This document shows positions 18,065-27,440 of a stretch of DNA of 64,000 nt, piece by piece. Made by a program: the position numbers and the translations under genes. Each line of letters begins with the position of its first letter. Within the stretch, counting starts at the first letter, position 1. Below the pieces are notes generated by a model. It had not been told where the DNA came from and made no database searches. It saw only the letters and a list, made by a program, of their open reading frames with translations. Source of the stretch: an uncultured Saprospiraceae bacterium (GTDB lineage Bacteria > Bacteroidota > Bacteroidia > Chitinophagales > Saprospiraceae); the NCBI GenBank assembly GCA_938015435.1, contig CALLPN010000008.1:62001-126000 (forward strand), given 5' to 3'.

Positions 18065-18562
18065 ATGAGCAATGCTAAAGTCGGAATCATAATGGGGTCA
18101 GACTCTGATCTTCCTGTAATGCAACCTGCAGCAAATTTCTTATCGGATATGGGTATTGATTTTGAGATGACTGTCGTATCCGCTCACAGGACTCCAGATC
18201 GTATGTTTGATTATGCTAGATCCGCTAGAGCAAATGGAATTAATGTGATTATTGCTGGTGCAGGAGGAGCCGCGCATCTGCCAGGAATGGTAGCTTCGCT
18301 CACTACCCTACCCGTGATTGGGGTACCTGTCAAATCATCAAACAGTATTGACGGATGGGATAGCATACTATCTATACTGCAAATGCCTAATGGTATTCCA
18401 GTAGCAACTGTGGCTTTGAATGGCGCCAAAAATGCGGGAATATTATCCGCATCTATTATCGGTGCTTTTGATGATAGTGTCGCTCAAAAAATGGAAAATT
18501 ATAAAAGAGATATGGTAGAAGCTGTCCTTGCTAAAGCAAAGAATGTAGAAGATATATCGTAA
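18065..18562 (+). CDS. purE: N5-carboxyaminoimidazole ribonucleotide mutase
   Basis: Converts N5-CAIR to CAIR, the step after PurK. A 165-residue class I PurE with [45 protein letters not shown] and [21 protein letters not shown], all hallmark segments including the catalytic His and Ser region. Its stop codon overlaps the ATG of the following membrane-protein gene (TAATG), so the four genes from purK onward are probably cotranscribed. Confidence 0.97.
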   Translation: MSNAKVGIIMGSDSDLPVMQPAANFLSDMGIDFEMTVVSAHRTPDRMFDYARSARANGINVIIAGAGGAAHLPGMVASLTTLPVIGVPVKSSNSIDGWDSILSILQMPNGIPVATVALNGAKNAGILSASIIGAFDDSVAQKMENYKRDMVEAVLAKAKNVEDIS

Positions 18563-20814
18563 TGAAACTATTAGATAATAAGTATGTACAACTCAGTATC
18601 GTTGTGATACTATGTCTTTTTGTCGAATATTTATGTTTCGGACGAATTTTACTTTTCCCTAATGATGAGGTCTTTGCTTTTGGAGGTGATGCACTTTTTC
18701 TATATTTCAACACTACTTATCATGCTTGTTACGGCTCAGGAATGATGCTGGAAAGTATGAATTACCCTTTTGGAGAATCTATCTTTATGACAGATGCACA
18801 AGGGGGATTAAGTATTCTGTTATCTTCACTTAGACATATTGGTTTTGATACTTGTGACTATGGCGTTGGTTTTGTCAATGGATTGATATTATATCTAATT
18901 CCATTGTGTGCTGTGTTTGTAAACCTCATCTTAAGACAGTTTAGGATTAATATTTTATTGTCTGTTGTCGTTTCTGTAGCCATAGCCTTAATGGCTCCTC
19001 AGACATTCAGATTAGGCTCCCATTACGGACTTAGTTACCCATTCTATATTCCGATGTGTATCTATTGGGTATTGCGTAAGTTTGATCTGCAAAAGTGGGA
19101 ATGGAAAGATTTACTCTTTATTGGAATCGCTTTGTTTTTTTATTTAAACAATCCTTATGTTGGTTTTGCAGGATTGCTTTTTGTGCCGATAATTACATTT
19201 ATTAAAATTTTCAGAACTAAGTCTTTCAGGACTTTCTATCTTCAATATTTTGGAGTAACGTTCTCTATTATCCTTTTTGGATATGCAATTATAAAATTTA
19301 CGGATCCATTTGTTAATAGAATCAAAGAGCAAAATGGTTTCTTCTTTTATAATATAGATTTGTATGGCCTATTTAATAGCCGATTTGGATTTACAAGTAA
19401 GGTTGTTTCAAAATTCCATATTCTGCCCGGATCTGGTATAGAGAACACTATTAACTTTGGTCTGATTCCTCTTCTCGCATTTGTCATTTTACCATTTATT
19501 CTAATCTATACAGTTTCAAAAACTAAAAGTCTAAAATCGTTTCTACCTTCGAATAGTTTTGGATATATAATAATTGGTGGGATTTTCTTAGGACTGATTG
19601 CTTGCAATGGAATACTTCCACAATCTGTTCAAGATTTCATTAGCACTAATTTGAGACCATTGCTTCTATTTAAAGCCACAGGAAGATTTATATGGTTATC
19701 ATATTTTGTAATTGCTATTTGGACAGTTTGGTGGTTATTTGGATTAGTTGAAAAAATAGAATCTAAATACCTAAGAGTTGCAATTCTAACTATTATAGCA
19801 ACTTTATGGATGTGGGAAGCTTACAATGGATTACATAAATATGCACACGGATTGAGTATAAATGGCAATATGTTTCATCGTGCAGATAAATGGAAAGAAT
19901 ATCTAAAAGATAATGAGATAAATCCAGATGAATATCAGGCGATACTCGCATTACCTATAATGCAAGGATGGTCAAGTAAATTTACTACACCTATTCCTTG
20001 GAGATCACAGTATGAAAGTACTTCGATGTCTATTACTACTGGTCTACCTTTAGTTGACGGTATGTTGTCTAGGATGTCATTGGATCATGCAATGAATATA
20101 ATTCAACTAGTAAGTGATCCATTAATTGCCAAAGATCTTTTAAACCAACTACCTGACAATCGACCTATTCTTGTAATGGATATGAGCGAATCTAATCCAC
20201 TTCCAGATAATGAAAATTATATTATTTCGAAGTCTACATCATTGAGTAAGTATAAACACTTCGACATGTACAGATTAGAAATTGATAGTCTCAGAGATGT
20301 ATCCATTAAGGACAGTGTGCACAACAGATATATTACTTTAGATTACAAAAGTGAATTGCATTATAATGGATTCGGCAATATAAATACTACTGAACCTTAT
20401 CGCTATAACAAAGGAGTAAAGGTATTGAATACGGGAATCGACAAGTTGCTATATTCTACAACTTTGAATGATCTAAAAGATTCAACCGCGATTGAAGTTT
20501 CGTTCTGGACTTTATTTACTCCCTTACATGAAGCAACGCCTAAGTTTAATATTCAGTCCATTGATGCTCAAGGGAAACTGATTCAGAATATATATGTCGA
20601 TGCTCAACATTCAAGAGATGTAAAAGATAATTGGGTTAAACTTTCAGCAAAATTAAATTCGTCAAAACATATAAATGAAATACGAGTTTATTCCTTTTCT
20701 CTAAAGGATGAATTAGTGGATGATTTATTGATTCGTTATATGGATGAAGATGTTGTAATTGATCTATCGGAGAATAGCAATTACCTTTGGAACAATTATC
20801 TAATAGAACGATAA
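18562..20814 (+). CDS. Large polytopic membrane protein, GT-C-like
   Basis: A 750-residue membrane protein. The first 430 or so residues hold about ten hydrophobic segments, with a luminal loop near the N-terminus containing GGDALFLYFNTTYHACYG and MNYPFGESIF; a DAL/D-rich first loop followed by many membrane spans recalls lipid-linked-sugar (GT-C) glycosyltransferases of the DUF6311/YfhO kind. The C-terminal third is a soluble beta-rich domain, possibly carbohydrate-binding. No family can be named safely. Its start overlaps the purE stop by 1 bp, so envelope glycosylation is tied by expression to purine synthesis, perhaps fortuitously. Confidence 0.65.
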   Translation: MKLLDNKYVQLSIVVILCLFVEYLCFGRILLFPNDEVFAFGGDALFLYFNTTYHACYGSGMMLESMNYPFGESIFMTDAQGGLSILLSSLRHIGFDTCDYGVGFVNGLILYLIPLCAVFVNLILRQFRINILLSVVVSVAIALMAPQTFRLGSHYGLSYPFYIPMCIYWVLRKFDLQKWEWKDLLFIGIALFFYLNNPYVGFAGLLFVPIITFIKIFRTKSFRTFYLQYFGVTFSIILFGYAIIKFTDPFVNRIKEQNGFFFYNIDLYGLFNSRFGFTSKVVSKFHILPGSGIENTINFGLIPLLAFVILPFILIYTVSKTKSLKSFLPSNSFGYIIIGGIFLGLIACNGILPQSVQDFISTNLRPLLLFKATGRFIWLSYFVIAIWTVWWLFGLVEKIESKYLRVAILTIIATLWMWEAYNGLHKYAHGLSINGNMFHRADKWKEYLKDNEINPDEYQAILALPIMQGWSSKFTTPIPWRSQYESTSMSITTGLPLVDGMLSRMSLDHAMNIIQLVSDPLIAKDLLNQLPDNRPILVMDMSESNPLPDNENYIISKSTSLSKYKHFDMYRLEIDSLRDVSIKDSVHNRYITLDYKSELHYNGFGNINTTEPYRYNKGVKVLNTGIDKLLYSTTLNDLKDSTAIEVSFWTLFTPLHEATPKFNIQSIDAQGKLIQNIYVDAQHSRDVKDNWVKLSAKLNSSKHINEIRVYSFSLKDELVDDLLIRYMDEDVVIDLSENSNYLWNNYLIER

Positions 20815-20819
20815 TACGA

Positions 20820-22604
20820 ATGCAAAATAAATGGTCATTTTGGGGGTACCTTATTGCTGTTATAGCTATAAGTACGCTTACTATAAGTCAAAGTAAGAGA
20901 GTAGATCTTAATGTTATCCAATACGATGTTGCTGGTTACTATTCATATCTTCCTTCATTATTTATTTACAATGACATTAAGAAATTAGATTGGAGAAATG
21001 AAATTAGTAAGACCTATCATATTTTCGGAATCAATGAAGTAGCATCTGATCATAAGTCTGGAGGTAAAGTAATGAAGTATTCCCTAGGAATGGCATTGTC
21101 TTATTTGCCAGGCTTTTCTATTGCTCATTTGTACGCTATAAATTCTGATGTCCCATCTGATGGTTTTAGTTTGCCTTATCAATTAGGATTAATTTTTATT
21201 GGATGGATTTACATGCTTATAGCTTTATGGTATTTGCGAAAAATACTGTCTATATATTTTGAAGATTGGATTACCTCAGCGACGCTATTGATTATAGCGC
21301 TTGGTACTAATTATTTTATATATGCTGGCAGCCAATCGATGATGTCACATGCATTCCTTTTTATGCTTTATACGTTAGTCATATATAATACGATACAGTG
21401 GTATGATACAAAGAGTTACGCTAGAATAATACTTATCGGATTACTTGTTGGACTTATTTCTATTACAAGACCTACAGAGATAATTCTTACCGTTGTTGTA
21501 TTATTTTGGGGAGTTGGAAACTTTCAGGATTTAAAGGCAAGAATGCAGCTATTGTCAAAATCAAAATCATACATACTTGTTGCTATATTTACTGCTGCCT
21601 TAATTATGAGTTTGCAACTTTTTTATTGGAAATATGCCAGTGGTGATTGGATTGTCTATAGTTACAAAAATGAAGGTTTCTCCTGGGATGGACGTTATTT
21701 ACGAGAGTGCTTTTTTGGCTTTAGAAAAGGATGGTTACTTTATACCCCTGTAATGACGTTAGGATTAATTGGATTTTATAGCCTTCATATAAATGAGAAA
21801 ACTCGAAATATCGTAAAGCCAATATTGCTTTTTGTTTTAGTGAATACCTATATCATATTTAGTTGGGATAACTATTGGTATGGAGGAGGATTTGGTCAAA
21901 GAGCTATGATATCATCATACGTCTTATTTGCTTTTTCTATAGCTGCATGGATAAATTATATTTCTACAAAATCTAGATTCATAAAATTAACCACTACTCT
22001 CTTCGTGCTTTTCTGTATTTGGCTTAATGTATTTCAGACCCTCCAGGCGCAGATTTGGGGTGGTTTTGAAACGGCTAATATGACTAAGAAATATTATGCA
22101 AAGATATTTGGCGAAAAAGATATTAAATTGGATTGGAAAGTTCTTCTTGATAATAAAGATGCCGTGATGGGTAAGGTATCAAAGAGTAGTTTACTTTTCG
22201 AAAATAACTTTGAAAGTGAATTAGGAAGTGATGAACGACTATACTTAAATAGCAAAACTTTAAAAATAGATAAAAAAGGACTTCATCTATTAATGAAAGA
22301 ACCGATTGAAACATTGGTTTATGGCCAAAAAATAAGAGCAGAACTGATGGTGTCAGGTAAAAATAGAGTTTGGAATAGGCACTATATGACAGTACTCCAT
22401 ATACAATTACTCTCCAACGGTAAGGTCATGTCAGACCAGAAGATTAAACTTCATGATATTTCACGAGATTCAATTTGGAAAAGTGCTCATGTCGACATAA
22501 AAGTAAGAAACGAAAACATAGATATACTCAAAGTATTAGTTTGGTCAAATAGTAAGGAAGACCACCTATTTCTAGACAACTTGAAAGTATCAATAATAGA
22601 ATAG
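20820..22604 (+). CDS. Polytopic membrane protein, GT-C-like, with C-terminal soluble domain
   Basis: A 594-residue membrane protein resembling family 39-type or other GT-C proteins. The ATG at 20820 lies 5 bp past the previous stop and gives MQNKWSFWGYLIAVIAIST; an in-frame ATG 33 bp earlier would overlap the previous gene. The first loop has YDVAGYYSYLPSLFIYND, a D near the first membrane span as in GT-C enzymes, and about ten membrane segments follow. The final 150 residues are soluble and end in KEDHLFLDNLKVSIIE, a jelly-roll-like pattern also hinted at in the preceding protein. Substrate unknown. Confidence 0.68.
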   Translation: MQNKWSFWGYLIAVIAISTLTISQSKRVDLNVIQYDVAGYYSYLPSLFIYNDIKKLDWRNEISKTYHIFGINEVASDHKSGGKVMKYSLGMALSYLPGFSIAHLYAINSDVPSDGFSLPYQLGLIFIGWIYMLIALWYLRKILSIYFEDWITSATLLIIALGTNYFIYAGSQSMMSHAFLFMLYTLVIYNTIQWYDTKSYARIILIGLLVGLISITRPTEIILTVVVLFWGVGNFQDLKARMQLLSKSKSYILVAIFTAALIMSLQLFYWKYASGDWIVYSYKNEGFSWDGRYLRECFFGFRKGWLLYTPVMTLGLIGFYSLHINEKTRNIVKPILLFVLVNTYIIFSWDNYWYGGGFGQRAMISSYVLFAFSIAAWINYISTKSRFIKLTTTLFVLFCIWLNVFQTLQAQIWGGFETANMTKKYYAKIFGEKDIKLDWKVLLDNKDAVMGKVSKSSLLFENNFESELGSDERLYLNSKTLKIDKKGLHLLMKEPIETLVYGQKIRAELMVSGKNRVWNRHYMTVLHIQLLSNGKVMSDQKIKLHDISRDSIWKSAHVDIKVRNENIDILKVLVWSNSKEDHLFLDNLKVSIIE

Positions 22605-22606
22605 CA

Positions 22607-22774
22607 CTAAGTCTGAAGAGCTTCTATTTGCTTTGCTACTTCTTCAGCCTCAGCTCTTTTAGCATCACTTGCGCTTCTATCAGTAGTAGAAAGTTGAAAG
22701 GACTGTTCCATTAGTTTTTTGTATTCCGCTTGAAGCTTTTCAATTGGTGTTTTCTTTTTAAAGATTCCGAACAT
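22607..22774 (-). CDS. Lacal_2735 family small protein
   Basis: A 55-residue conserved protein of Bacteroidota, starting MFGIFKKKTPIEKLQ and continuing as a charged helical hairpin (AEYKKLMEQSFQLSTTDRS, KRAEAEEVAKQIEAL). The ATG at 22774 was chosen over an upstream one at 22843 because all conserved sequence begins there and the extension is hydrophobic and non-conserved in appearance. Function is unknown; a coiled-coil adaptor is possible. It converges with the preceding membrane-protein gene with a 2 bp gap. Confidence 0.85.
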   Translation of the reverse strand: MFGIFKKKTPIEKLQAEYKKLMEQSFQLSTTDRSASDAKRAEAEEVAKQIEALQT

Positions 22775-22861
22775 CGTATTTATTAAGTTTATAAAGATAT
22801 AAACCACAATTAGTTCGAAAAGTTGAATTGAAATGGTAATCAATTCAAATAATATGAGGTC

Positions 22862-23350
22862 TTAGGTCCTTTTTTTGATACTCCATGTTAGCTCAAGCTT
22901 ACCAACAATAACACCATCGGACATTGTTCCTATAGTTTCCATAACTATGATCTGAGGTTTCCCTGTTCTTTCTGCATCATTTATTGCTGTAGCGATTTTA
23001 GCACCATCCTCACAAGTATAAGTAACTCCACTTATCGCTTTTTTGGTAAACTTAGCATTGAAATCTATTACTAGCATACTCCAACTTCCTCTGCCTCGTA
23101 GCATCGCATCTAGCATAAATCCAGTAGAGATCTCCCCTACTCCACATTGAGCGGCAAAGTATATCGATTTGAAAGGGTTTTTAGAAGACCATCTATAAGG
23201 TACGTAGATTTCGCATCGCTCAGAAGTAATAGATTTAACTTTAGCTCCCCAAAAAAATATACTAGGCAGCTTCTTAAACATGCCCAATCTGAATTTGAAT
23301 GGATTCATAAGTTCCTTCACATACCGATCTCCTTCTTTGGTAAAAGTCAT
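22862..23350 (-). CDS. DUF4442-type hotdog thioesterase-like protein
   Basis: A 162-residue protein of the hotdog-fold DUF4442/PaaI-like group: NPFKFRLGMFKKLPSIFFWG, then CEIYVPYRWSSKNPFKSIYFAAQCGVGEISTGFML, where Asn/Lys/Phe near the start of the long helix resemble the family pattern. The C-terminal strands (GVTYTCEDGAKIATAINDAE, VGKLELTWSIKKR) complete the fold. Acyl-CoA thioesterase activity is plausible but not shown. No signal peptide. It lies about 90 bp upstream of the Lacal_2735 gene on the same strand. Confidence 0.78.
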   Translation of the reverse strand: MTFTKEGDRYVKELMNPFKFRLGMFKKLPSIFFWGAKVKSITSERCEIYVPYRWSSKNPFKSIYFAAQCGVGEISTGFMLDAMLRGRGSWSMLVIDFNAKFTKKAISGVTYTCEDGAKIATAINDAERTGKPQIIVMETIGTMSDGVIVGKLELTWSIKKRT

Positions 23351-23418
23351 ATATCACAAGTTTGTAGCATAAAAATACGAAGATAACCCAAAATATGAAC
23401 TCTAAGTACAGTTTTTGA

Positions 23419-23450
23419 TTGTAAGTAAAAGACAAGAAAAGTTATCTTTG
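23419..23450 (+). promoter_or_regulatory. Promoter of the cystathionine beta-synthase-type gene
   Basis: A TTG at 23419-23421, a 21 bp spacer and TATCTTTG at 23443-23450 make a good Bacteroidota promoter. The start codon at 23472 follows 21 bp later. The position also shows that an earlier in-frame ATG at 23415 cannot be the start. Confidence 0.7.
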
Positions 23451-23471
23451 TGTCCAAGAATAAAATGTAAT

Positions 23472-24830
23472 ATGGATTATAAAAACAATATCCTTGAAAC
23501 GATAGGAAATACACCATTAGTAAAGCTAGAAAAGACAGTAGCTGATGTAAAAGCATTGGTATTAGCCAAGGTAGAGACATTTAACCCAGGACACTCCACT
23601 AAGGATAGAATGGCACTTAAAATGTTAGAGGTTGCTGAAGCTGAAGGAAAGATAAAGCCAGGGGGTACCATAATAGAGTGTACATCTGGAAATACAGGTA
23701 TGGGACTAGCATTAGCCGCTTGTGTCAAAGGCTATAAAACTATACTTACTACCAGTGATAAGCAATCAAAAGAGAAATTTGATATACTAAGAGCTGTAGG
23801 AGCAGAAGTGATAGTATGCCCTACTAATGTAGCTCCGGATGATCCTAAGTCATATTACTCTGTAGCAGAGAAACTGAGCAAAGAGATACCTAATTCGGTA
23901 TGGCTCAATCAATATGACAATCTAGCCAATAGACAAGCTCATTATGAAAGTACTGGGCCAGAAATCTGGAAACAAACAGATGGAAAGATTACTCACTTTG
24001 TAGTAGGTGTAGGTACTGGAGGAACTATTTCTGGTGTAGGTAAATATCTAAAAGAGCAAAATCCTAATATTAAAATTTGGGGAATTGATACTTACGGCTC
24101 AGTATTCAAAAAATATCATGAAACAGGAGAATTTGATGAAAAGGAAATATATTCCTATATCACTGAAGGAATTGGAGAAGATATTTTACCTAAAAATGTT
24201 GATTTCGATCTTATAGATCATTTTGAAAAAGTATCCGATAAAGACGGCGCCGTATTAGCAAGAAGATTGGCTAAAGAAGAAGGATTACTTCTCGGTTATA
24301 GTGCAGGTTCAGCTTTGGGAGGAATACTTCAACTTAAAGATCAATTGACAGAAGATGATGTAGTAGTTGTACTATTTCATGACCATGGAAGTAGATATAT
24401 GGGCAAAATCTATAACGATGATTGGATGAGAGAACGTGGGTGGTTAGAAGTTAACCTCACCGTAAAGAACCTGATCAGTGGAAAGCATTCAGATACATTT
24501 GTTTCTATAAGTCGAACAGAGAAAGCAAGAGCAGCGCTGACATTGATGAAAGAACATGATTTATCTCAATTGCCCGTAGTCGAAAATGAGGAAGTACAAG
24601 GATCAATTACTCAAAGTTCATTGTTAGAGTTTATCCTTGCGAATCCAATGGAAAATAGCGATAAAGAAATCTCTGAAATCATGGGCAACGCATTTCCAAT
24701 TGTCGATGCGGATATGAGCGTAACAGAATTGAACAAGTATATATCGAAAAGTAATCCTGCTGTGATCACTAAAGATGAATTAGGCAAGATGCATATCATC
24801 ACACAATATGACATTATACAAGCGTTGTAA
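23472..24830 (+). CDS. Cystathionine beta-synthase / cysteine synthase with CBS domains
   Basis: A fold type II pyridoxal-phosphate enzyme of 452 residues. The catalytic part (1 to about 320) contains ETIGNTPLVKLEK, the PLP lysine in FNPGHSTKDRMALKM, the asparagine loop TSGNTGMGLALAA, the glycine loop GVGTGGTISGVGKYL and YSAGSALGG. The C-terminal 120 residues form a pair of CBS domains (LISGKHSDTFVSISRTEKA and ISEIMGNAFPIVDADMS), which in this group bind adenosyl compounds. Both cystathionine beta-synthase and O-acetylserine sulfhydrylase activities occur among such proteins, so the exact reaction is not settled. A perfect terminator follows. Confidence 0.92.
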   Translation: MDYKNNILETIGNTPLVKLEKTVADVKALVLAKVETFNPGHSTKDRMALKMLEVAEAEGKIKPGGTIIECTSGNTGMGLALAACVKGYKTILTTSDKQSKEKFDILRAVGAEVIVCPTNVAPDDPKSYYSVAEKLSKEIPNSVWLNQYDNLANRQAHYESTGPEIWKQTDGKITHFVVGVGTGGTISGVGKYLKEQNPNIKIWGIDTYGSVFKKYHETGEFDEKEIYSYITEGIGEDILPKNVDFDLIDHFEKVSDKDGAVLARRLAKEEGLLLGYSAGSALGGILQLKDQLTEDDVVVVLFHDHGSRYMGKIYNDDWMRERGWLEVNLTVKNLISGKHSDTFVSISRTEKARAALTLMKEHDLSQLPVVENEEVQGSITQSSLLEFILANPMENSDKEISEIMGNAFPIVDADMSVTELNKYISKSNPAVITKDELGKMHIITQYDIIQAL

Positions 24831-24857
24831 ATTTATTTTCAACAAGCATAATGAAAT

Positions 24858-24893
24858 AAAACGCCTTCTAACTATTTAGCTAGAAGGCGTTTT
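24858..24893 (+). terminator. Rho-independent terminator after the CBS-type gene
   Basis: Perfect 13 bp stem AAAACGCCTTCTA / TAGAAGGCGTTTT around a 10-base loop, followed by TATTGT. It lies 27 bp past the stop and could also serve the convergent beta-propeller lipoprotein gene. Confidence 0.85.
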
Positions 24894-24964
24894 ATTGTAT
24901 ACTTATCGAGAAGTATTTTCATAAAACTAACAGTACTTTTTTTTTGACGACTGTACTAAATAAA

Positions 24965-26206
24965 TCAATCTAATTGTATCGCATATAGTTTCTTCCTATC
25001 CATAATATACATAATACCATTATCATTATCAATACTCAACCTAGAGCTTAAGTAGCTGCAGGTATAAGGCAATTCATCCCATTTCACTTGAGTTCTAGTA
25101 GACAAATTAATTTTTTTCAAAGATACATTTGTACTTGTATAGTAATTCCCATCGTACAATTCTCCTTCATCATAATTATTGATTTTATAATCTCTTTCTG
25201 TCCAAATGGTATTCATATGAACTAGGTTAACTAGGTTTATAATTTGACCTTGAATCCTTAGTAATACAACATCATTATTGATTTCTTCCAAAATTGGTTT
25301 ACCATGATTGTATTTGTTATTCTCAAAATATTTTGAACTAACTAATGCTCCACTACTCTTATCTAAAACATAAAGAGAGTCAGACAAAAAGACGGCATAA
25401 TTATTCGTCAATAAAGCTCCAGGATAATAATCATCACTCAAAGTACTTTCCTTTATCCAATTTAAACCAAGGCTGTTTAGATTTCTATGGATGACAAGAA
25501 CATCGATTTCTCTGTTTGGGTACCAACGACGTATAACAGTTAAAATTGAATTATCAGTAAGGTCAATACTAAACGAAACTATTTTAACTTGATAGTTATG
25601 CTCACCTTCAAAAGTATACAGGAAATCATTATCTATTATTTGACCGTTTGAGGTACTTAACGTTACGACGTCAATCTGTGCAAGCAGTGTTTCTCTTTTT
25701 AAAATCGGCAAAACAATATTTCCATCATTGTTAAAAATAAATTTCCCATCAGTATGAATTTGACCACCAGTTTCGGTTCGCCAAATGAGTGAAAAGTTAT
25801 TTGCATCATATGCTAATATTTCTGTTCTACCAGTAAAAATCAAAAGATCACGAACAAGCTCTACGTGATAAAAACAGTCCATTTCGGTATCAATTGTATT
25901 AATTATAAAACCTAAATTCTTATCTATAGCAATAATTGAAACAAATGCTTTTGATTCATCAATTAACAACACGGTGCTATTATGTATTAAAGGCTTTGAA
26001 CGTATTCTAGAAGTAGATAGACTATCGAAGATAATAGATTCCCAAATAAAGGGATCAAAAGATGAATCAACATTTACTCTATCACAATAATCGCTTGGAA
26101 TATCTCCTAATACGCTATCTAGAGCTTTTCCTAGATCTACTTGGACACAAGAAGAAAAGAAGAATATAGAACCTAAAAGAAGAATAATTAATTTGATCGT
26201 TTTCAT
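24965..26206 (-). CDS. Putative beta-propeller lipoprotein
   Basis: A 413-residue lipoprotein: the signal peptide LIILLLGSIFFFSSC places the lipobox cysteine at residue 20. The mature protein carries repeated blades similar to PQQ/pyrrolo-quinoline-type propellers, for example LLIFTGRTEILAYDANNFSLIWRTETGG, VFLSDSLYVLDKSSGALVSS and GIMYIMDRKKLYAIQLD, each pairing a hydrophobic strand with an AxD..tG..hW-like pattern. No catalytic residues are evident; it may be a surface scaffold or binding protein. It stands alone, converging with the CBS-type gene. Confidence 0.75.
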   Translation of the reverse strand: MKTIKLIILLLGSIFFFSSCVQVDLGKALDSVLGDIPSDYCDRVNVDSSFDPFIWESIIFDSLSTSRIRSKPLIHNSTVLLIDESKAFVSIIAIDKNLGFIINTIDTEMDCFYHVELVRDLLIFTGRTEILAYDANNFSLIWRTETGGQIHTDGKFIFNNDGNIVLPILKRETLLAQIDVVTLSTSNGQIIDNDFLYTFEGEHNYQVKIVSFSIDLTDNSILTVIRRWYPNREIDVLVIHRNLNSLGLNWIKESTLSDDYYPGALLTNNYAVFLSDSLYVLDKSSGALVSSKYFENNKYNHGKPILEEINNDVVLLRIQGQIINLVNLVHMNTIWTERDYKINNYDEGELYDGNYYTSTNVSLKKINLSTRTQVKWDELPYTCSYLSSRLSIDNDNGIMYIMDRKKLYAIQLD

Positions 26207-26299
26207 AATCTTTATATTTAGAATACAAATATCATGGATCGAGAAACATAGAATAGGAATAAACCGAAAGACGTATTCCCATTTAAGGAATCAAAATAA

Positions 26300-27103
26300 T
26301 TAGAGAAACTGTCCCATTTCCTGAGTTAACTCTTTTGCTTTTTGACCAGCTACTTCAGCAAAATTTTCGCTATCTCCACCGGCATAGATTATTCCTCGTG
26401 AGCTATTGACTAACAACCCACAATGGTCATTCATTCCATGCTCGCTCACACCTGATAAGCTACCTCCTTGAGCACCTACTCCAGGAACTAAGAAGAAGTA
26501 ATCTTCGGCTAAGGCTCTTAAGTCTTTGAAGTTCTCAGGATGTGTGGCACCTAACACAAACATGAGATTATTAGGATTACCCCATGATTGGGCTTTTTCT
26601 ATTACATGCTCGTGTAATGGCTTCCCATTGGAGACTAAATGCTGAAAGTCATCGCTTCCTTTATTTGATGTAAGTCCCAATAGAATTACCCACTTGTTGT
26701 CGAACTCTAGGAATGGAGATACTGAATCTATTCCCATATAAGGCGCAACTGTTACGGAATCAAAATTGAAATATGAAAAGAAAGTTTCAGCATATTTTTT
26801 TGAAGTATTTCCTATATCACCTCTTTTCGCATCTGCAATTGTGAAGATGTTGTCTGGAATATAATCCATAGTTTTCTCAAGACTCTCCCACCCTTTTGGA
26901 CCTAGAGCTTCATAGAATGCTATATTGGGTTTATAAGCTACACAATGATCTTTGGTAGCGTCGATGATTTCTTTATTGAATGCAAATATCGGATCTCGCT
27001 CAGAAAGTAGATGCTTTGGTACTCTTGATATGTCAGTATCCAATCCTACACATAGATAAGATTGCTTTTTCTTGATCTCATTGTATAGACCTAATCTATT
27101 CAT
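26300..27103 (-). CDS. pyrF: Orotidine 5'-phosphate decarboxylase (type 2)
   Basis: Final step of UMP synthesis. 267 residues, the length of the longer type 2 subfamily. N-terminal [13 protein letters not shown], active-site [19 protein letters not shown] near residues 85-105, [13 protein letters not shown], and the phosphate-binding end [17 protein letters not shown]. It is the last gene of the compact mrp-nifU-pyrF unit, starting 12 bp after the nifU-like stop. Confidence 0.96.
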   Translation of the reverse strand: MNRLGLYNEIKKKQSYLCVGLDTDISRVPKHLLSERDPIFAFNKEIIDATKDHCVAYKPNIAFYEALGPKGWESLEKTMDYIPDNIFTIADAKRGDIGNTSKKYAETFFSYFNFDSVTVAPYMGIDSVSPFLEFDNKWVILLGLTSNKGSDDFQHLVSNGKPLHEHVIEKAQSWGNPNNLMFVLGATHPENFKDLRALAEDYFFLVPGVGAQGGSLSGVSEHGMNDHCGLLVNSSRGIIYAGGDSENFAEVAGQKAKELTQEMGQFL

Positions 27104-27115
27104 CTAGTTGGAAGT

Positions 27116-27373
27116 TTACGCTATGCCATTTACGGCTGTTACTTTTTTGATTTGCGGAAGCTTTTGTTTAATCGCTTGTTCTACTCCCGCTTTCATAGTC
27201 ATAGCTGACATTGAACAGAATTCACAATTTCCTAACCACTTGACTTTGAGCTCCATATCATCAGTGAGCTCTACCACCTCTATATTACCACCATCTACTA
27301 TAAGATGTGGTCTGATCTCATCTAAAGCGGTATTGATTTGATCCATCAATAGTTTATCTATCGTTACTGACAT
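27116..27373 (-). CDS. NifU-like iron-sulfur cluster scaffold domain protein
   Basis: A stand-alone NifU C-terminal domain of 85 residues. The hallmark IRPHLIVDGGNIEVVEL is followed by GNCEFCSMSAMTMKAGVEQAIKQ, with the CxxC that holds a transient Fe-S cluster. It is placed between the Mrp-type ATPase gene and pyrF; Mrp proteins also carry Fe-S clusters, so the two probably act together in cluster assembly or delivery. Confidence 0.94.
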   Translation of the reverse strand: MSVTIDKLLMDQINTALDEIRPHLIVDGGNIEVVELTDDMELKVKWLGNCEFCSMSAMTMKAGVEQAIKQKLPQIKKVTAVNGIA

Positions 27374-27440
27374 ATTGTAAATTTACTAATTTGTTAGGTA
27401 GGAGGTCGGTTTTCAACTAAGTAGTTCTAATAATAAATAT

